64,000 nucleotides of DNA from Pseudomonas pharyngis (GTDB taxonomy: Bacteria; Pseudomonadota; Gammaproteobacteria; Pseudomonadales; Pseudomonadaceae), in assembly GCF_021602345.1 (NCBI RefSeq), contig NZ_BQID01000006.1, positions 124,001 through 188,000 of the forward strand, given 5' to 3'. The notes under the pieces are model-generated. The model saw nothing but the letters and a program-made list of their open reading frames with translations, had not been told where the DNA came from and did not search any database. Below are positions 8,110 to 15,978 of this stretch, piece by piece (the first letter of the stretch is position 1; each line of letters opens with the position of its first letter). Both the position numbers and the translations under genes were made by a program.

Positions 8110-9450
8110 GTGTTTTCCCAATTCGCCCTGCACGAACGCCTGCTCAAAGCCGTGGCCGAGCTGAAATTTGTCGAGCCAACGCCTGTGCAAGCCGCGGCCA
8201 TTCCGCTGGCGCTTCAGGGGCGTGACCTGCGGGTGACGGCGCAAACCGGTAGCGGCAAGACCGCCGCTTTTGTCCTGCCGATCCTCAACCGCCTGATCGG
8301 CCCGGCCAAGGTTCGCGTCAGCATCAAGACCCTGATCCTGCTGCCGACCCGCGAGCTGGCCCAGCAGACCCTGAAGGAAGTCGAGCGCTTTTCGCAGTTC
8401 ACTTTCATCAAGTCCGGCCTGATCACCGGCGGTGAAGACTTCAAGGTCCAGGCCGCCATGCTGCGCAAGGTGCCGGACATCCTGATCGGCACCCCGGGCC
8501 GGATGATCGAGCAACTCAACGCCGGCAACCTCGACCTGAAAGAAGTCGAAGTGCTGGTGCTCGACGAAGCCGACCGTATGCTCGACATGGGTTTCGCCGA
8601 AGACGTGCAGCGTCTGGTCGACGAATGCCCGAACCGTCAGCAGACCATGCTGTTCTCTGCCACCACCGGCGGTTCCGGCCTGCGCGAGATGATCGCCAAG
8701 GTGCTGAACAACCCTGAGCACCTGCAGCTCAACGCGGTCAGCCAGTTGAACGACACCACCCGTCAGCAGATCATCACCGCCGACCACAATCAGCACAAAG
8801 AGCAGATCGTCAACTGGCTGCTGGCCAACGAGACTTATCAGAAGGCCATCGTCTTCACCAACACCCGGGCCATGGCCGACCGTATCTACGGTCGCCTCGT
8901 CGCTCAGGAATACAAGGCGTTCGTGCTGCACGGCGAGAAAGACCAGAAAGATCGCAAGCTGGCGATCGACCGTCTGAAGCAGGGCGGCGTGAAGATTCTG
9001 GTGGCCACCGACGTGGCGGCCCGTGGCCTGGACGTTGACGGCCTGGATCTGGTGATTAACTTCGACATGCCACGCAGCGGCGACGAATATGTGCACCGCA
9101 TCGGTCGTACCGGCCGAGCCGGCAACGACGGTCTGGCGATCTCGCTGATCTGCCACGGCGACTGGAACCTGATGTCGAGCATCGAGCGTTATCTGAAGCA
9201 GAGCTTCGAGCGCCGCACCATCAAGGAAGTCAAAGGCACCTACGGCGGACCGAAAAAGGTCAAGGCCTCGGGCAAGGCCGTCGGCGTGAAGAAGAAAAAG
9301 ACCGACGCCAAGGGCGACAAGAAGAAAACTGCCGCCAAAACCCCGACCAAGCGCAAGAGCGCCAACCGTCCGAAACCGGACGCTCTGGTGAGCAGCGACG
9401 GGATGGCCCCACTGAAACGCCGCAAACCGGCAGCGCCAGCGGCTGAGTAA
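8110..9450 (+). CDS. DEAD-box ATP-dependent RNA helicase
   Basis: A 446-residue RNA helicase. Motifs in order: Q-motif region FVEPTPVQAAAIP, motif I AQTGSGKT, Ia PTRELAQQ, II DEAD, III SAT, and in the second RecA domain HRIGRTGRAG (VI). The C-terminus is a basic, lysine-rich tail (about 380-446) likely to bind RNA, as in RhlE/SrmB-type helicases involved in ribosome assembly or mRNA turnover. I choose GTG 8110, preceded by GAGG at an 8-base spacing, over the upstream ATG at 8086, which lacks a ribosome binding site. The gene is monocistronic and ends in a strong terminator. Confidence 0.93.
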   Translation: MFSQFALHERLLKAVAELKFVEPTPVQAAAIPLALQGRDLRVTAQTGSGKTAAFVLPILNRLIGPAKVRVSIKTLILLPTRELAQQTLKEVERFSQFTFIKSGLITGGEDFKVQAAMLRKVPDILIGTPGRMIEQLNAGNLDLKEVEVLVLDEADRMLDMGFAEDVQRLVDECPNRQQTMLFSATTGGSGLREMIAKVLNNPEHLQLNAVSQLNDTTRQQIITADHNQHKEQIVNWLLANETYQKAIVFTNTRAMADRIYGRLVAQEYKAFVLHGEKDQKDRKLAIDRLKQGGVKILVATDVAARGLDVDGLDLVINFDMPRSGDEYVHRIGRTGRAGNDGLAISLICHGDWNLMSSIERYLKQSFERRTIKEVKGTYGGPKKVKASGKAVGVKKKKTDAKGDKKKTAAKTPTKRKSANRPKPDALVSSDGMAPLKRRKPAAPAAE

Positions 9451-9470
9451 GCCGTTTCAGGCAGACAAAG

Positions 9471-9499
9471 AAAAACCCGGACATGGTCCGGGTTTTTTA
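9471..9499 (+). terminator. Terminator after DEAD-box helicase
   Basis: AAAAACCCGGACATGGTCCGGGTTTTTTA contains arms AACCCGGAC and GTCCGGGTT around CATG, with an A-run before and a T-run after. It works in both directions and also closes the convergent gene ending at 9513. Confidence 0.9.
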
Positions 9500-9512
9500 T
9501 TACCAGCGTTTA

Positions 9513-10112
9513 TTAGCTGCCCAGCAGGCCTGTGGTGTCGGCATCAAAGCGCCGCTTGGCTTGATCGGCTGCCGGTTTGAGCTGTGCGAGCAGGGCGGCC
9601 TCGCTGTACAGCCCGGTCAGTGCCAGTTCTTTTGGCGTTGGCTCAATCGGAATCAAAACGTCTTCGTCCGCCGCATGCAGCCAGATCGCCACAAGGTGCA
9701 GCGCCGACACAAACAGCATCCGCAGCTCAACGGTTTTGCCCTTCAGTTGCGGCGATTGCTCCGCCAGTTTCAGCGCATCGACCGTGGCGGCCGCCAGGTT
9801 GCCGTGGTTCAGCGAGGCGAACTCGACGTGACCGCGTACTTCGGCCAATTGCGCATCGGCAATCGACACCCCGCCGGAAAACACCAGGTAATGCCAGTCG
9901 CCCGCTCGGGCATTCTTCAGGCCTTTGCCCTGGCTCAAGTCGTCCAGACTGAGCGAGTAGCCGCGATAGGCCTCGCTGAGGCTGATCCCGGCGGGCGCGG
10001 CGCTGGCGAACTGGCGATTGACGCCAAAGCCCTGGGTCTGCAACGCGGCCTGTAGGGCCGGGCGCAAAGTCTGTACGCCGTTGGAAGGCGCCTTTGGATA
10101 AGTCAGTTTCAT
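9513..10112 (-). CDS. Unknown protein coupled to C70-like protease
   Basis: A 199-residue soluble protein that I do not recognise. There is no signal peptide and no membrane helix. It has an AxSISLSEAYRGYSLSLDDL-like amphipathic region early on, a central GHVEFASLNHGNLAAATVDALKLAEQS segment and a hydrophobic stretch VELRMLFVSALHLVAIWLHAADEDVLIPI at about 136-164 that may form a buried helix. Its ATG overlaps the stop codon of the upstream protease gene (ATGA, 4 bp), so translation is probably coupled and the two products probably act together. It could be a partner, substrate, chaperone or inhibitor of the protease; the sequence does not decide. Confidence 0.8.
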   Translation of the reverse strand: MKLTYPKAPSNGVQTLRPALQAALQTQGFGVNRQFASAAPAGISLSEAYRGYSLSLDDLSQGKGLKNARAGDWHYLVFSGGVSIADAQLAEVRGHVEFASLNHGNLAAATVDALKLAEQSPQLKGKTVELRMLFVSALHLVAIWLHAADEDVLIPIEPTPKELALTGLYSEAALLAQLKPAADQAKRRFDADTTGLLGS

Positions 10113-10708
10113 GATGCCGCCCCCTGGTTTTTCGCCGTGAAGTAAGTGTGGGTCCAGTTGCCGCCGCCGTTGTAGGAACCGGGGAAGGCACTCAGCGCGC
10201 GGGTCGAATAGCCGTAGATCGAATCCGCGACCAGCACGTAATTGCCGTTGGTGCCGTAGATCGCCAGAAAGTGCGCACCGCCGCCGTACCAGGCGCAACG
10301 AAGGCCGATCGGGCGGCCCATGTTGATCTGGTTCTGGATGGCCGACATTTGCAGCGAGCCCGAATTCATACCGTTGAAACTGCGGGTGATCTTCAGCGCA
10401 ACATCGAGATAGCCGTAGACGTTGCACGGCCCCGGTTGATTGCAGCAGTTGCGGTCCAGTGCGGCGCTGGCAACGGCGCATTGGGTCCAGGACCCGGTGC
10501 CGTAATAATTGCCGACCGAGGCGGAAGCAGCGGCCCAGCACCAGTTGGTCTGGGTCTGTTGCTGCATCGTGAAGTTCAGGCTGGCGGCCGCGAGGGCGCG
10601 TTGTTGTACAGCCGCCTCGACCTCGACCAGTTGCGGGTCGAGCAGATGGCTGATCAGACATTCGGGCAGGGTGTTGCCGGTGAATGCCGTTGTTTCAGTG
10701 GTTAACAT
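10109..10708 (-). CDS. Papain-like cysteine protease, AvrRpt2 (C70) type
   Basis: A 199-residue protein with a papain-like cysteine protease signature: nucleophile Cys57 in QTQTNWCWAAASASVGNYYG, His146 in GGGAHFLAIYG and Asp162 in VLVADSIYG. The NWCWAA block and the spacings (89 and 16 residues) resemble those I recall for AvrRpt2 of P. syringae (Cys122, His208, Asp226). Further Cys residues at 77, 88, 89, 95 and 138 are unusual for a cytoplasmic enzyme. There is no Sec signal, so export, if any, would be by another route. It is first in a two-gene unit with the unknown protein at 9513-10112. Role unknown; C70-like proteins also occur outside plant pathogens. Confidence 0.78.
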   Translation of the reverse strand: MLTTETTAFTGNTLPECLISHLLDPQLVEVEAAVQQRALAAASLNFTMQQQTQTNWCWAAASASVGNYYGTGSWTQCAVASAALDRNCCNQPGPCNVYGYLDVALKITRSFNGMNSGSLQMSAIQNQINMGRPIGLRCAWYGGGAHFLAIYGTNGNYVLVADSIYGYSTRALSAFPGSYNGGGNWTHTYFTAKNQGAAS

Positions 10709-10957
10709 TTTTCAATCCTCCATGAATGAAAACAAACGTTCCGCGTTTGCGGGATAACGGTACTACCGAGCGATCGGTGGGTAAGGGTTGCCATCTCCGA
10801 TGGCCGGTTCCGATCAGGCTCGGGGTAACCCTAGGTGTGAATATGCATTTGTGCAAATAGCAAAATGCACTAATGCAAATTTCCGGACGAAAGGAAGCAG
10901 GCTCTGGTATCGATCCAGCCTGATCGATGCCAAAGCCTGCCGTTGTCTGAGCGGGTG
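10709..10957. promoter_or_regulatory. Upstream region of protease pair, with short inverted repeats
   Basis: This 249-bp spacer lies upstream of the protease pair and after the end of the small secreted protein gene. It holds the inverted repeat ACCGA-GCGA-TCGGT (10765-10778) and, further upstream, an AT-rich patch with ATTTG-TG-CAAAT (10847-10858) followed by a second TGCAAAT. The AT-rich patch differs from its surroundings and may be a promoter or operator. No regulator gene lies next to it. Confidence 0.35.
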
Positions 10958-11233
10958 TTATCCCTCGGTTTTTTTCTCGGCCGAACCCAGTTCCTTCAAG
11001 CGCTGATCGATCAACTGGCATTTGTCCGGCAGATCGGCGGAGGCAGTGCCCAGGTCCATTTTCTGCAACTCGGCGTTGATCTCCTTGGCCTTGGCCGGGT
11101 TTTGCTCGGTGAGCTTCGCGACTTCCTTGGCCAGTTGCTCGCGTTTGGCGGTGGCTTCTTCCGGCGTACAGGCCCAGACGGGCAGGGTGCAGGCGAGCGT
11201 GGCGGCGAGGGTGAGCTTGAGCAGGGTTTTCAT
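10958..11233 (-). CDS. Small periplasmic protein, unknown function
   Basis: A 91-residue protein with a Sec signal peptide (MKTLLKLTLAATLACTLPVWA) and a short charged helical mature part (EEATAKREQLAKEVAKLTEQNPAKAKEINAELQKMD). Two cysteines, in ACTPEE and DKCQLID, could form a disulphide bond. The heptad-like pattern suggests a helical hairpin. I recognise no family beyond small hypothetical proteins of pseudomonads. The gene lies between the protease pair and the DUF899 gene, all on the minus strand. Confidence 0.72.
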   Translation of the reverse strand: MKTLLKLTLAATLACTLPVWACTPEEATAKREQLAKEVAKLTEQNPAKAKEINAELQKMDLGTASADLPDKCQLIDQRLKELGSAEKKTEG

Positions 11234-11312
11234 GGGGCAGGCCTCAGTTCCGGTTAAGGCGGGTTAACCGGTTGAGGGCTGTGGCCGGTGAAAAGTTCAG
11301 TGTGTTTGAGGC

Positions 11313-12047
11313 TCAGTCACCATGGCAGCAACTGGATTTTGCTGCCCCGTCGTACCGATCATGATGCCGCACCCATTCCATGATCTCGTCCTCGTTCCGG
11401 CCCTTGGGCGTAAGGTCGAGAAAGTTGTACGCACCGACCAGCATGTCCAGACCTCGGGCGTAGGTTGAGTAGGTGTGGAAAATCTCGCCGTTGTCAGCGC
11501 GATAGAACACGCTCAGCCCGGGCATTTCTTCCTCGGCGCTGTCGGTCTTTTCGTAGTTGTACGTAGCCTTGCCTGCTTCGACATCCTCAGCGCGGGCACA
11601 CACGCCAAAGTCGTAGTTGAAATCGCAGCCGTCCGACGACACCCAGTCGAATGTCCAGCCCATCCGGCGCTTGAAGGCCTGGAATTCGGCGAACGGTGCG
11701 TGGGACACCGCCACCAGCGCAATGTCGTGATGGGCCAGGTGTTGGTTGGCGCCGTCGATGTGGTCGCTGAGGAATGAACAGCCCGGGCAGCCTTCCTCCC
11801 AGCCCTTGGCGAACATGAAGTGGTAAACGACGAGCTGGCTGTGTTTGCCGAACAGGTCGGCAAGTTTCAATCCGCCGTTCGGGCCCATGAAGCGGTAATC
11901 CTTGTCGACCTTCACCCAAGGCAGGGCGCGGCGTTTGGCGCTGAGGCGGTCGCGTTCCCTGGTGAAGGCCTTTTCATCGGCCAGATGCTGCTTGCGGGCG
12001 GCGAGCCATGCTTCGCGCGACACCACCGGATGATTCTCAACGTTCAT
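11313..12047 (-). CDS. DUF899 family thioredoxin-like protein
   Basis: A 244-residue cytoplasmic protein of the DUF899 family, related to thioredoxin-fold proteins. Typical segments are VSREAWLAARKQHLADEKAFTRERDRLSAKRRALPWVKVDKDYRF near the start, then VVYHFMFAKGWEEGCPGCSFLSDHIDGANQHL with a CxxC-type pair in a thioredoxin-like position, and YSTYARGLDMLVGAYNFLDLTPKGRNE near the end. The terminal CCHGD is a small extra cysteine pair. The biochemical role of the family is unknown, although a redox function is plausible from the fold and the CPGC motif. Confidence 0.88.
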   Translation of the reverse strand: MNVENHPVVSREAWLAARKQHLADEKAFTRERDRLSAKRRALPWVKVDKDYRFMGPNGGLKLADLFGKHSQLVVYHFMFAKGWEEGCPGCSFLSDHIDGANQHLAHHDIALVAVSHAPFAEFQAFKRRMGWTFDWVSSDGCDFNYDFGVCARAEDVEAGKATYNYEKTDSAEEEMPGLSVFYRADNGEIFHTYSTYARGLDMLVGAYNFLDLTPKGRNEDEIMEWVRHHDRYDGAAKSSCCHGD

Positions 12048-12223
12048 GATGATTTCTCCTGCGGGGTTGAAACCGTCTGTCTCAGACTAGTCGTTCAACA
12101 CCCCGGGAAATCGACAGACCGCCGGTCGGTCGGGGCGCGGAATAATCCTGAACGCTGACGCAGCGCTCCGGTCACAACCTGTGAACGCGCCAAAAAATCA
12201 CGCGCACCGGAGGTTGTATCAGG

Positions 12224-12616
12224 ATGACGACTTATAACTGGGATTTGATTGAGCGCCTGCTGCATGAAGTGCAGAACGGCGCGGGCCACAGCTTCGCGCC
12301 ACGGTCATTCGCCGAAGACTATGCGGCAGAAAAAGCGGCAGCGGGCGAGCCGATCGAGAATCTGGATCACCTGAAAACACTCGCCTGTGACTACGAAAAG
12401 CTGCTGCTGGAGCGCGGCTACATCGAGCCCCGTGGCGAAGATGAAGGCAGTACCGGCAACAACTTCAGCCTGACCCCGCGTGGCTCCAGCCTGTTGAGCC
12501 TGATCGACAGCAGCATTCCCGGCAACGATCATCCGCGTCAGGTGCTCGATGAGCAGGAAGATGCGCTGGATGAGCTGACATTCGATGAGGTGGCTTCCAA
12601 AGCGCAGATTGCCTGA
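12224..12616 (+). CDS. Small winged-helix-like protein, unknown function
   Basis: A 130-residue soluble protein. The N-terminus (NWDLIERLLHEVQNG) and the LACDYEKLLLERGYIEPRGED...FSLTPRGSSLLSLI stretch resemble small winged-helix proteins of the DUF2513 kind, in which a helix-turn-helix is followed by a beta wing. The acidic C-terminal tail (DEQEDALDELTFDEVASKAQIA) is of unknown use. It is divergent from the DUF899 gene across 176 bp and is followed 14 bp later by a strong hairpin. Assignment to the family is by eye only. Confidence 0.68.
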   Translation: MTTYNWDLIERLLHEVQNGAGHSFAPRSFAEDYAAEKAAAGEPIENLDHLKTLACDYEKLLLERGYIEPRGEDEGSTGNNFSLTPRGSSLLSLIDSSIPGNDHPRQVLDEQEDALDELTFDEVASKAQIA

Positions 12617-12630
12617 GGCTTTGCACAAAA

Positions 12631-12660
12631 ATGTGGGAGCGATTTTGCTCGCTCCCACAT
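12631..12660. terminator. REP-derived hairpin terminator between convergent genes
   Basis: The 12-base arms ATGTGGGAGCGA and TCGCTCCCACAT are perfectly complementary around TTTTGC. It lies between the convergent genes ending at 12616 and 12677 and is preceded by an A-run on the plus strand. It is a GTGGGAGC-type REP hairpin probably used as a bidirectional terminator. Confidence 0.75.
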
Positions 12661-12676
12661 GGGTTTTTCAGTGATC

Positions 12677-13546
12677 TCAGCTTTTTTGCGCAGCCTTCAG
12701 GCACTTCAAATCATTGAAGTCCTTGCGCACCCCCTCGATTTTTTTCAACAGGCGCTGTCTTTGCTGCGGCGTGCTCTCTGCCATCAGATCGACGAACAGC
12801 GAACGGGCCTGCGCCTCGGTATTGGCGTAGGCCTTTTGGTAATCCGGGGTCCATAAACGCTCGCGATTGACCAGAAGGGTCTCGATCCGTTGTGGGAATT
12901 CAGGACTTTTGCGTTGCGCTACCGCCGCGCTGAACTGCTTTTGCCAGTGGGCGCGGTTGGCGATCCACTGGGTGTTTTGATCGCCCAGGGCGGTCGACCA
13001 GGTCATCACCCGCTGTTCCTGTTTGGCGCTCAATGGGCCGAGCCAATCGTTGAGACGCTTGTCCATGCGCGCGCCTCGTTCGGCAATCTGCTGCGCCAGT
13101 GGTGGCTTGAGGTATTCCTGCTGGCGCTTTTGCAGATCCTTGGCAAACGCGTCGTTCATTTCAGCGACCTGCCGATCATCCAGCCCTTGCAGCAATTCAA
13201 TCGCCGATGGGGTGATTTCCCGGGCGGTTTCGGCGATCGCCTGCTTGGCTTCTGCGGTGCGGGCCTGGAGCGCTGCGTCGGTGACCTGATTGGTCTCGAC
13301 CATGGTTTGCAGGCGATCCAGCCAATCGAGATAACCCGGCAATTGCGTGGTGCAATGCCAGTTCAAGTGTTCCTTGAGTCGCTCGTTGAACCAGTCCTTC
13401 TGCTCGCCGTGCATGTCCAGGTAGTCGCTGAGCGTCCACGGAATGATCACGTCAAGGTTGCGATAAGCCAGGCCGACACGGCTGCAGGCGCCGAGGGCAA
13501 GGGTCAGGATCAGTAGAATCGCGATGCGTTTGAACCAGCTAGACAT
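12677..13546 (-). CDS. DUF6279 family lipoprotein
   Basis: A 289-residue predicted lipoprotein: signal sequence MSSWFKRIAILLILTLALGAC with a lipobox (LGAC, acylated Cys21), then an all-helical, charged domain (WFNERLKEHLNWHCTTQLPGYLDWLDRLQTMV...). It matches the DUF6279 family, widespread in pseudomonads and of unknown function. Ser at +2 after the lipidated Cys favours outer-membrane sorting. It is monocistronic and bounded by the hairpin at 12631. Confidence 0.85.
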   Translation of the reverse strand: MSSWFKRIAILLILTLALGACSRVGLAYRNLDVIIPWTLSDYLDMHGEQKDWFNERLKEHLNWHCTTQLPGYLDWLDRLQTMVETNQVTDAALQARTAEAKQAIAETAREITPSAIELLQGLDDRQVAEMNDAFAKDLQKRQQEYLKPPLAQQIAERGARMDKRLNDWLGPLSAKQEQRVMTWSTALGDQNTQWIANRAHWQKQFSAAVAQRKSPEFPQRIETLLVNRERLWTPDYQKAYANTEAQARSLFVDLMAESTPQQRQRLLKKIEGVRKDFNDLKCLKAAQKS

Positions 13547-13623
13547 GGGCGAGTCCTTGCGAAAGCCAACCTTGAGGGTCTGATTCTCATGTGAACACAG
13601 GATGGCCCCGGCAGTTCAGCCCA

Positions 13624-14340
13624 TCAAAAGAACGGGCGTTCGGCCTTGAGCGTGACCAGCCCGTCGCACTGACTGTTATGCCCGGAATAGGCCGAGCAAT
13701 CGCTGCCGCTGAGGCTCGAATTGCTGTAGATAAGGTCGAGATCGATGCCCATGAACGGCCGGGAAAGTTTCACCGACCAATCGGTAAAACTGCTGACATA
13801 ACCCCCGTCCACCGAGACCGGCGTGTTGAGTTGATGGGTGGTGTATTTCATGCTGATCCCGATGCCGAACGGCTGATTGCCGCCCAAGTCGGCAAACAAG
13901 GTGTTGTTCTGTTTATCCGGATCGTTGCTCAGGGCGATGCCGATCCGGCTGCCGAGCAGGGTCAGGCCACCGAACAGTTCCTGGCTGTCGAGGGTGTCGA
14001 CCTTGGGATAGCTGTAATGGATCATCCCGACTTCGTAGCCGAGGGTCTGATCGAAAGGTTGTTTAAAGCCGACGTAGGAGTCGATTTCGAGATTTTTCCC
14101 CGGCGTGAGGCCCATGCTCGGGGCGTACTGGCCTACATACAGGCCGCTGTCATGGCTAAGATCCAGGCCGCCGTGGAACGAGCCGACTGCCGAAGGTTTG
14201 ACCAGCCCCTGGGCCATGCTGCGGCTGGGCGTGGTGCCGAGCTTGAGGTCGAAGTCACCGAGTTCACGCTGGAAAATCTGCGCGTGCGCGGCTGTGCTCG
14301 CCAGCAGGCCTACAAGCAATAAACAGGATGATTTGAGCAT
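13624..14340 (-). CDS. TorF-like putative porin
   Basis: A 238-residue outer-membrane protein with a signal peptide (MLKSSCLLLVGLLASTAAHA). The mature part consists of alternating hydrophobic/polar beta strands (SRSMAQGLVKPSAVGSFHGGLDLSHDSGLYVGQYAPSMG...) and ends in an aromatic residue (RPFF), the usual beta-barrel insertion signal. This is the pattern of the Gcw_chp/TorF group of proteobacterial outer-membrane proteins. The transported compound is unknown. The gene appears to be transcribed alone. Confidence 0.78.
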   Translation of the reverse strand: MLKSSCLLLVGLLASTAAHAQIFQRELGDFDLKLGTTPSRSMAQGLVKPSAVGSFHGGLDLSHDSGLYVGQYAPSMGLTPGKNLEIDSYVGFKQPFDQTLGYEVGMIHYSYPKVDTLDSQELFGGLTLLGSRIGIALSNDPDKQNNTLFADLGGNQPFGIGISMKYTTHQLNTPVSVDGGYVSSFTDWSVKLSRPFMGIDLDLIYSNSSLSGSDCSAYSGHNSQCDGLVTLKAERPFF

Positions 14341-14557
14341 GCGTCACTCCTTGAGCAGCGAGCGCAGGGCGATAAAGCCTGCTGAAACGCTTGATCCAGA
14401 CGCGTGCAAGGATACCGGCGAATGATCGGCATCGAGGGCCGTTCGTCGATTTCTGCTGTTTTGTAGGTTTGATTAAACGCGAGAGAGGTCTTGCGAGGGA
14501 TCCGGTCCAGACGCTTCGAAGCTCAAAGCGCCTTTGGACTGGTGTGCTGCGGGGGTG

Positions 14558-14746
14558 TTACTTCTTGCCCAGGCTGATCTGCTTGGACGGGCCGAACGTC
14601 TGGCCGCTGACGCCCTTGGCAATTTGCTGGATTTCGCCGCCGGACTTGAGGAATGCCGCGATCTGATCGTTGATCGATTCGCTGGTTTCAACGGCTGGAG
14701 CTGGCTTTGCTTTGCTGGAGGATGCTTTTACACGCATGGCGGCCAT
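14558..14746 (-). CDS. Small conserved basic protein
   Basis: A 62-residue protein. The basic, Ala/Lys/Pro-rich N-terminus (MRVKASSSKAKPAPAV) is probably disordered, and the C-terminal half (SINDQIAAFLKSGGEIQQIAKGVSGQTFGPSKQISLGKK) is a short conserved module that I recall as common in pseudomonad hypothetical proteins. The charge suggests nucleic acid binding, which is inference. The start may be the internal Met in MRVKAS, three codons downstream. Confidence 0.7.
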   Translation of the reverse strand: MAAMRVKASSSKAKPAPAVETSESINDQIAAFLKSGGEIQQIAKGVSGQTFGPSKQISLGKK

Positions 14747-15097
14747 TAACCTGTAGAAAAGTAACTCGGCCAGGCATCGTACAGGAATAACTTGACAATT
14801 GCTTGGTAAATATCCCCCGGAATAACCCAGTGGGCGGGTGGATTATTCGTGATTAATTATTCGAAATATCCCGCTAACCTGCTGTTTTAAATAACAACCT
14901 TTAGGCGATTCCATGATGTTCGGCGCTGTCGGGAACGCGTGAAAGCCGTCACGCTGGCCTGACGAGCGGCGCCCATCCAACGCGAAATCCAGGAGAATCA
15001 AGGCTTCCCACAGATTTTCGCGCGGCCGGCCGATCGGACGGCCAACCAGCACGGCAAAACCGGGTAGAATGCCGCCCACGCAATGAGGGTATTGGAA
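14747..15097. other. Intergenic region upstream of cvfB
   Basis: A 351-bp spacer between the divergent small basic protein gene and cvfB. The first 150 bases are AT-rich compared with the flanks and include TTGACA near 14791, a possible -35 element without a convincing -10 partner. A 78-codon minus-strand open frame (14843-15079) has no ribosome binding site and I do not count it as a gene. I see no repeat or RNA signature. Confidence 0.45.
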
Positions 15098-15934
15098 ATG
15101 GCTTTAGTCGGGCGTTACAACAGTTTGCAAGTGGTTAAACACACTAACTTCGGTTTATATCTGGACGGCGGTGCCGACGGCGAAATTCTTTTGCCCAACC
15201 GTTATATCCCCAAAGATATTCCCAGCGAAGATGAAGACTGGCTCAATGTTTTCATTTATCTGGACAGCGATGACAAACTTATTGCCACCACTGAAAAACC
15301 AAAAGTTCAGGTCGGTGAATTTGCCAGTTTGAAAGTTGTTGAAGTCAACAGCATCGGCGTGTTTCTCGATTGGGGCCTGCCGAAGGATCTGATGCTGCCT
15401 TACTCCGAAGAAAAACGCCAGATGACCGCCGGCGAGTACTGCGTGGTGCACGTCTACCTCGACAAGCACACCCGCCGCATCACCGCCACCGCGCGCCTGG
15501 ATCGTTATCTGGACAAGACCCCGGCCAACTATAGCGCTGGGCAGGAAGTTGATCTGCTGGTCGCCGAAGCCACCGACATGGGCTTCAAGGCGATCATCAA
15601 CAACAAGCACTGGGGTCTGATTCACAAGAATGAAATCTTCAAGTTCATGCGTTCCGGCATGCGCGAGAAAGGTTTCATCAAGGAAGTGCGCGCCGACGGC
15701 AAGATCAGCCTGAGTCTGCAACCGGTAGGGCAGGAAGCGGCCAGCAGCCTCAACTCGAAGATCCTCGCCAAGTTGCGCGAAAACGATGGCACCCTGGCCG
15801 TCAGCGACAAGAGCGATCCGGCACTGATCAGCAGCCTGTTCGGTGTCAGCAAGGGCAATTTCAAGAAGGCCATCGGTTCGTTGTACAAGAACGGTCAGAT
15901 CGTCATTCATGCCGATCGCATTGAACTAACCTGA
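15098..15934 (+). CDS. cvfB: S1-domain RNA-binding protein, CvfB family
   Basis: A 278-residue protein of the CvfB/YitL family: three consecutive S1-type OB folds (about residues 1-65, 70-135 and 140-215, e.g. VGRYNSLQVVKHTNFGLYLDGG, VGEFASLKVVEVNSIGVFLDWGLPKDLMLP, YSAGQEVDLLVAEATDMGFKAIINNKHWGLIHKNEIF) followed by a winged helix (SSLFGVSKGNFKKAIGSLYKNGQI). Staphylococcal CvfB binds RNA and affects virulence gene expression; the Pseudomonas role is not established as far as I know. I start at ATG 15098, which has GAGG at an 8-base spacing, rather than 15083. A small perfect hairpin (15945-15961) separates it from the next gene. Confidence 0.87.
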   Translation: MALVGRYNSLQVVKHTNFGLYLDGGADGEILLPNRYIPKDIPSEDEDWLNVFIYLDSDDKLIATTEKPKVQVGEFASLKVVEVNSIGVFLDWGLPKDLMLPYSEEKRQMTAGEYCVVHVYLDKHTRRITATARLDRYLDKTPANYSAGQEVDLLVAEATDMGFKAIINNKHWGLIHKNEIFKFMRSGMREKGFIKEVRADGKISLSLQPVGQEAASSLNSKILAKLRENDGTLAVSDKSDPALISSLFGVSKGNFKKAIGSLYKNGQIVIHADRIELT

Positions 15935-15944
15935 GTCTTGCGTG

Positions 15945-15961
15945 GCCCATGTTGCATGGGC
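15945..15961. terminator. Short hairpin after cvfB
   Basis: GCCCATG-TTG-CATGGGC is a perfect 7-bp stem 11 bases after the cvfB stop. No T-run follows, so it may attenuate rather than terminate transcription into the DUF2177 gene. Confidence 0.4.
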
Positions 15962-15978
15962 TTACTTGAGATCGGCAG

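Noticed and set aside
14843-15079. 78-codon minus-strand frame in the cvfB spacer
   Set aside because: No ribosome binding site, no family, and the real small gene on that strand lies further downstream; not counted as a gene.
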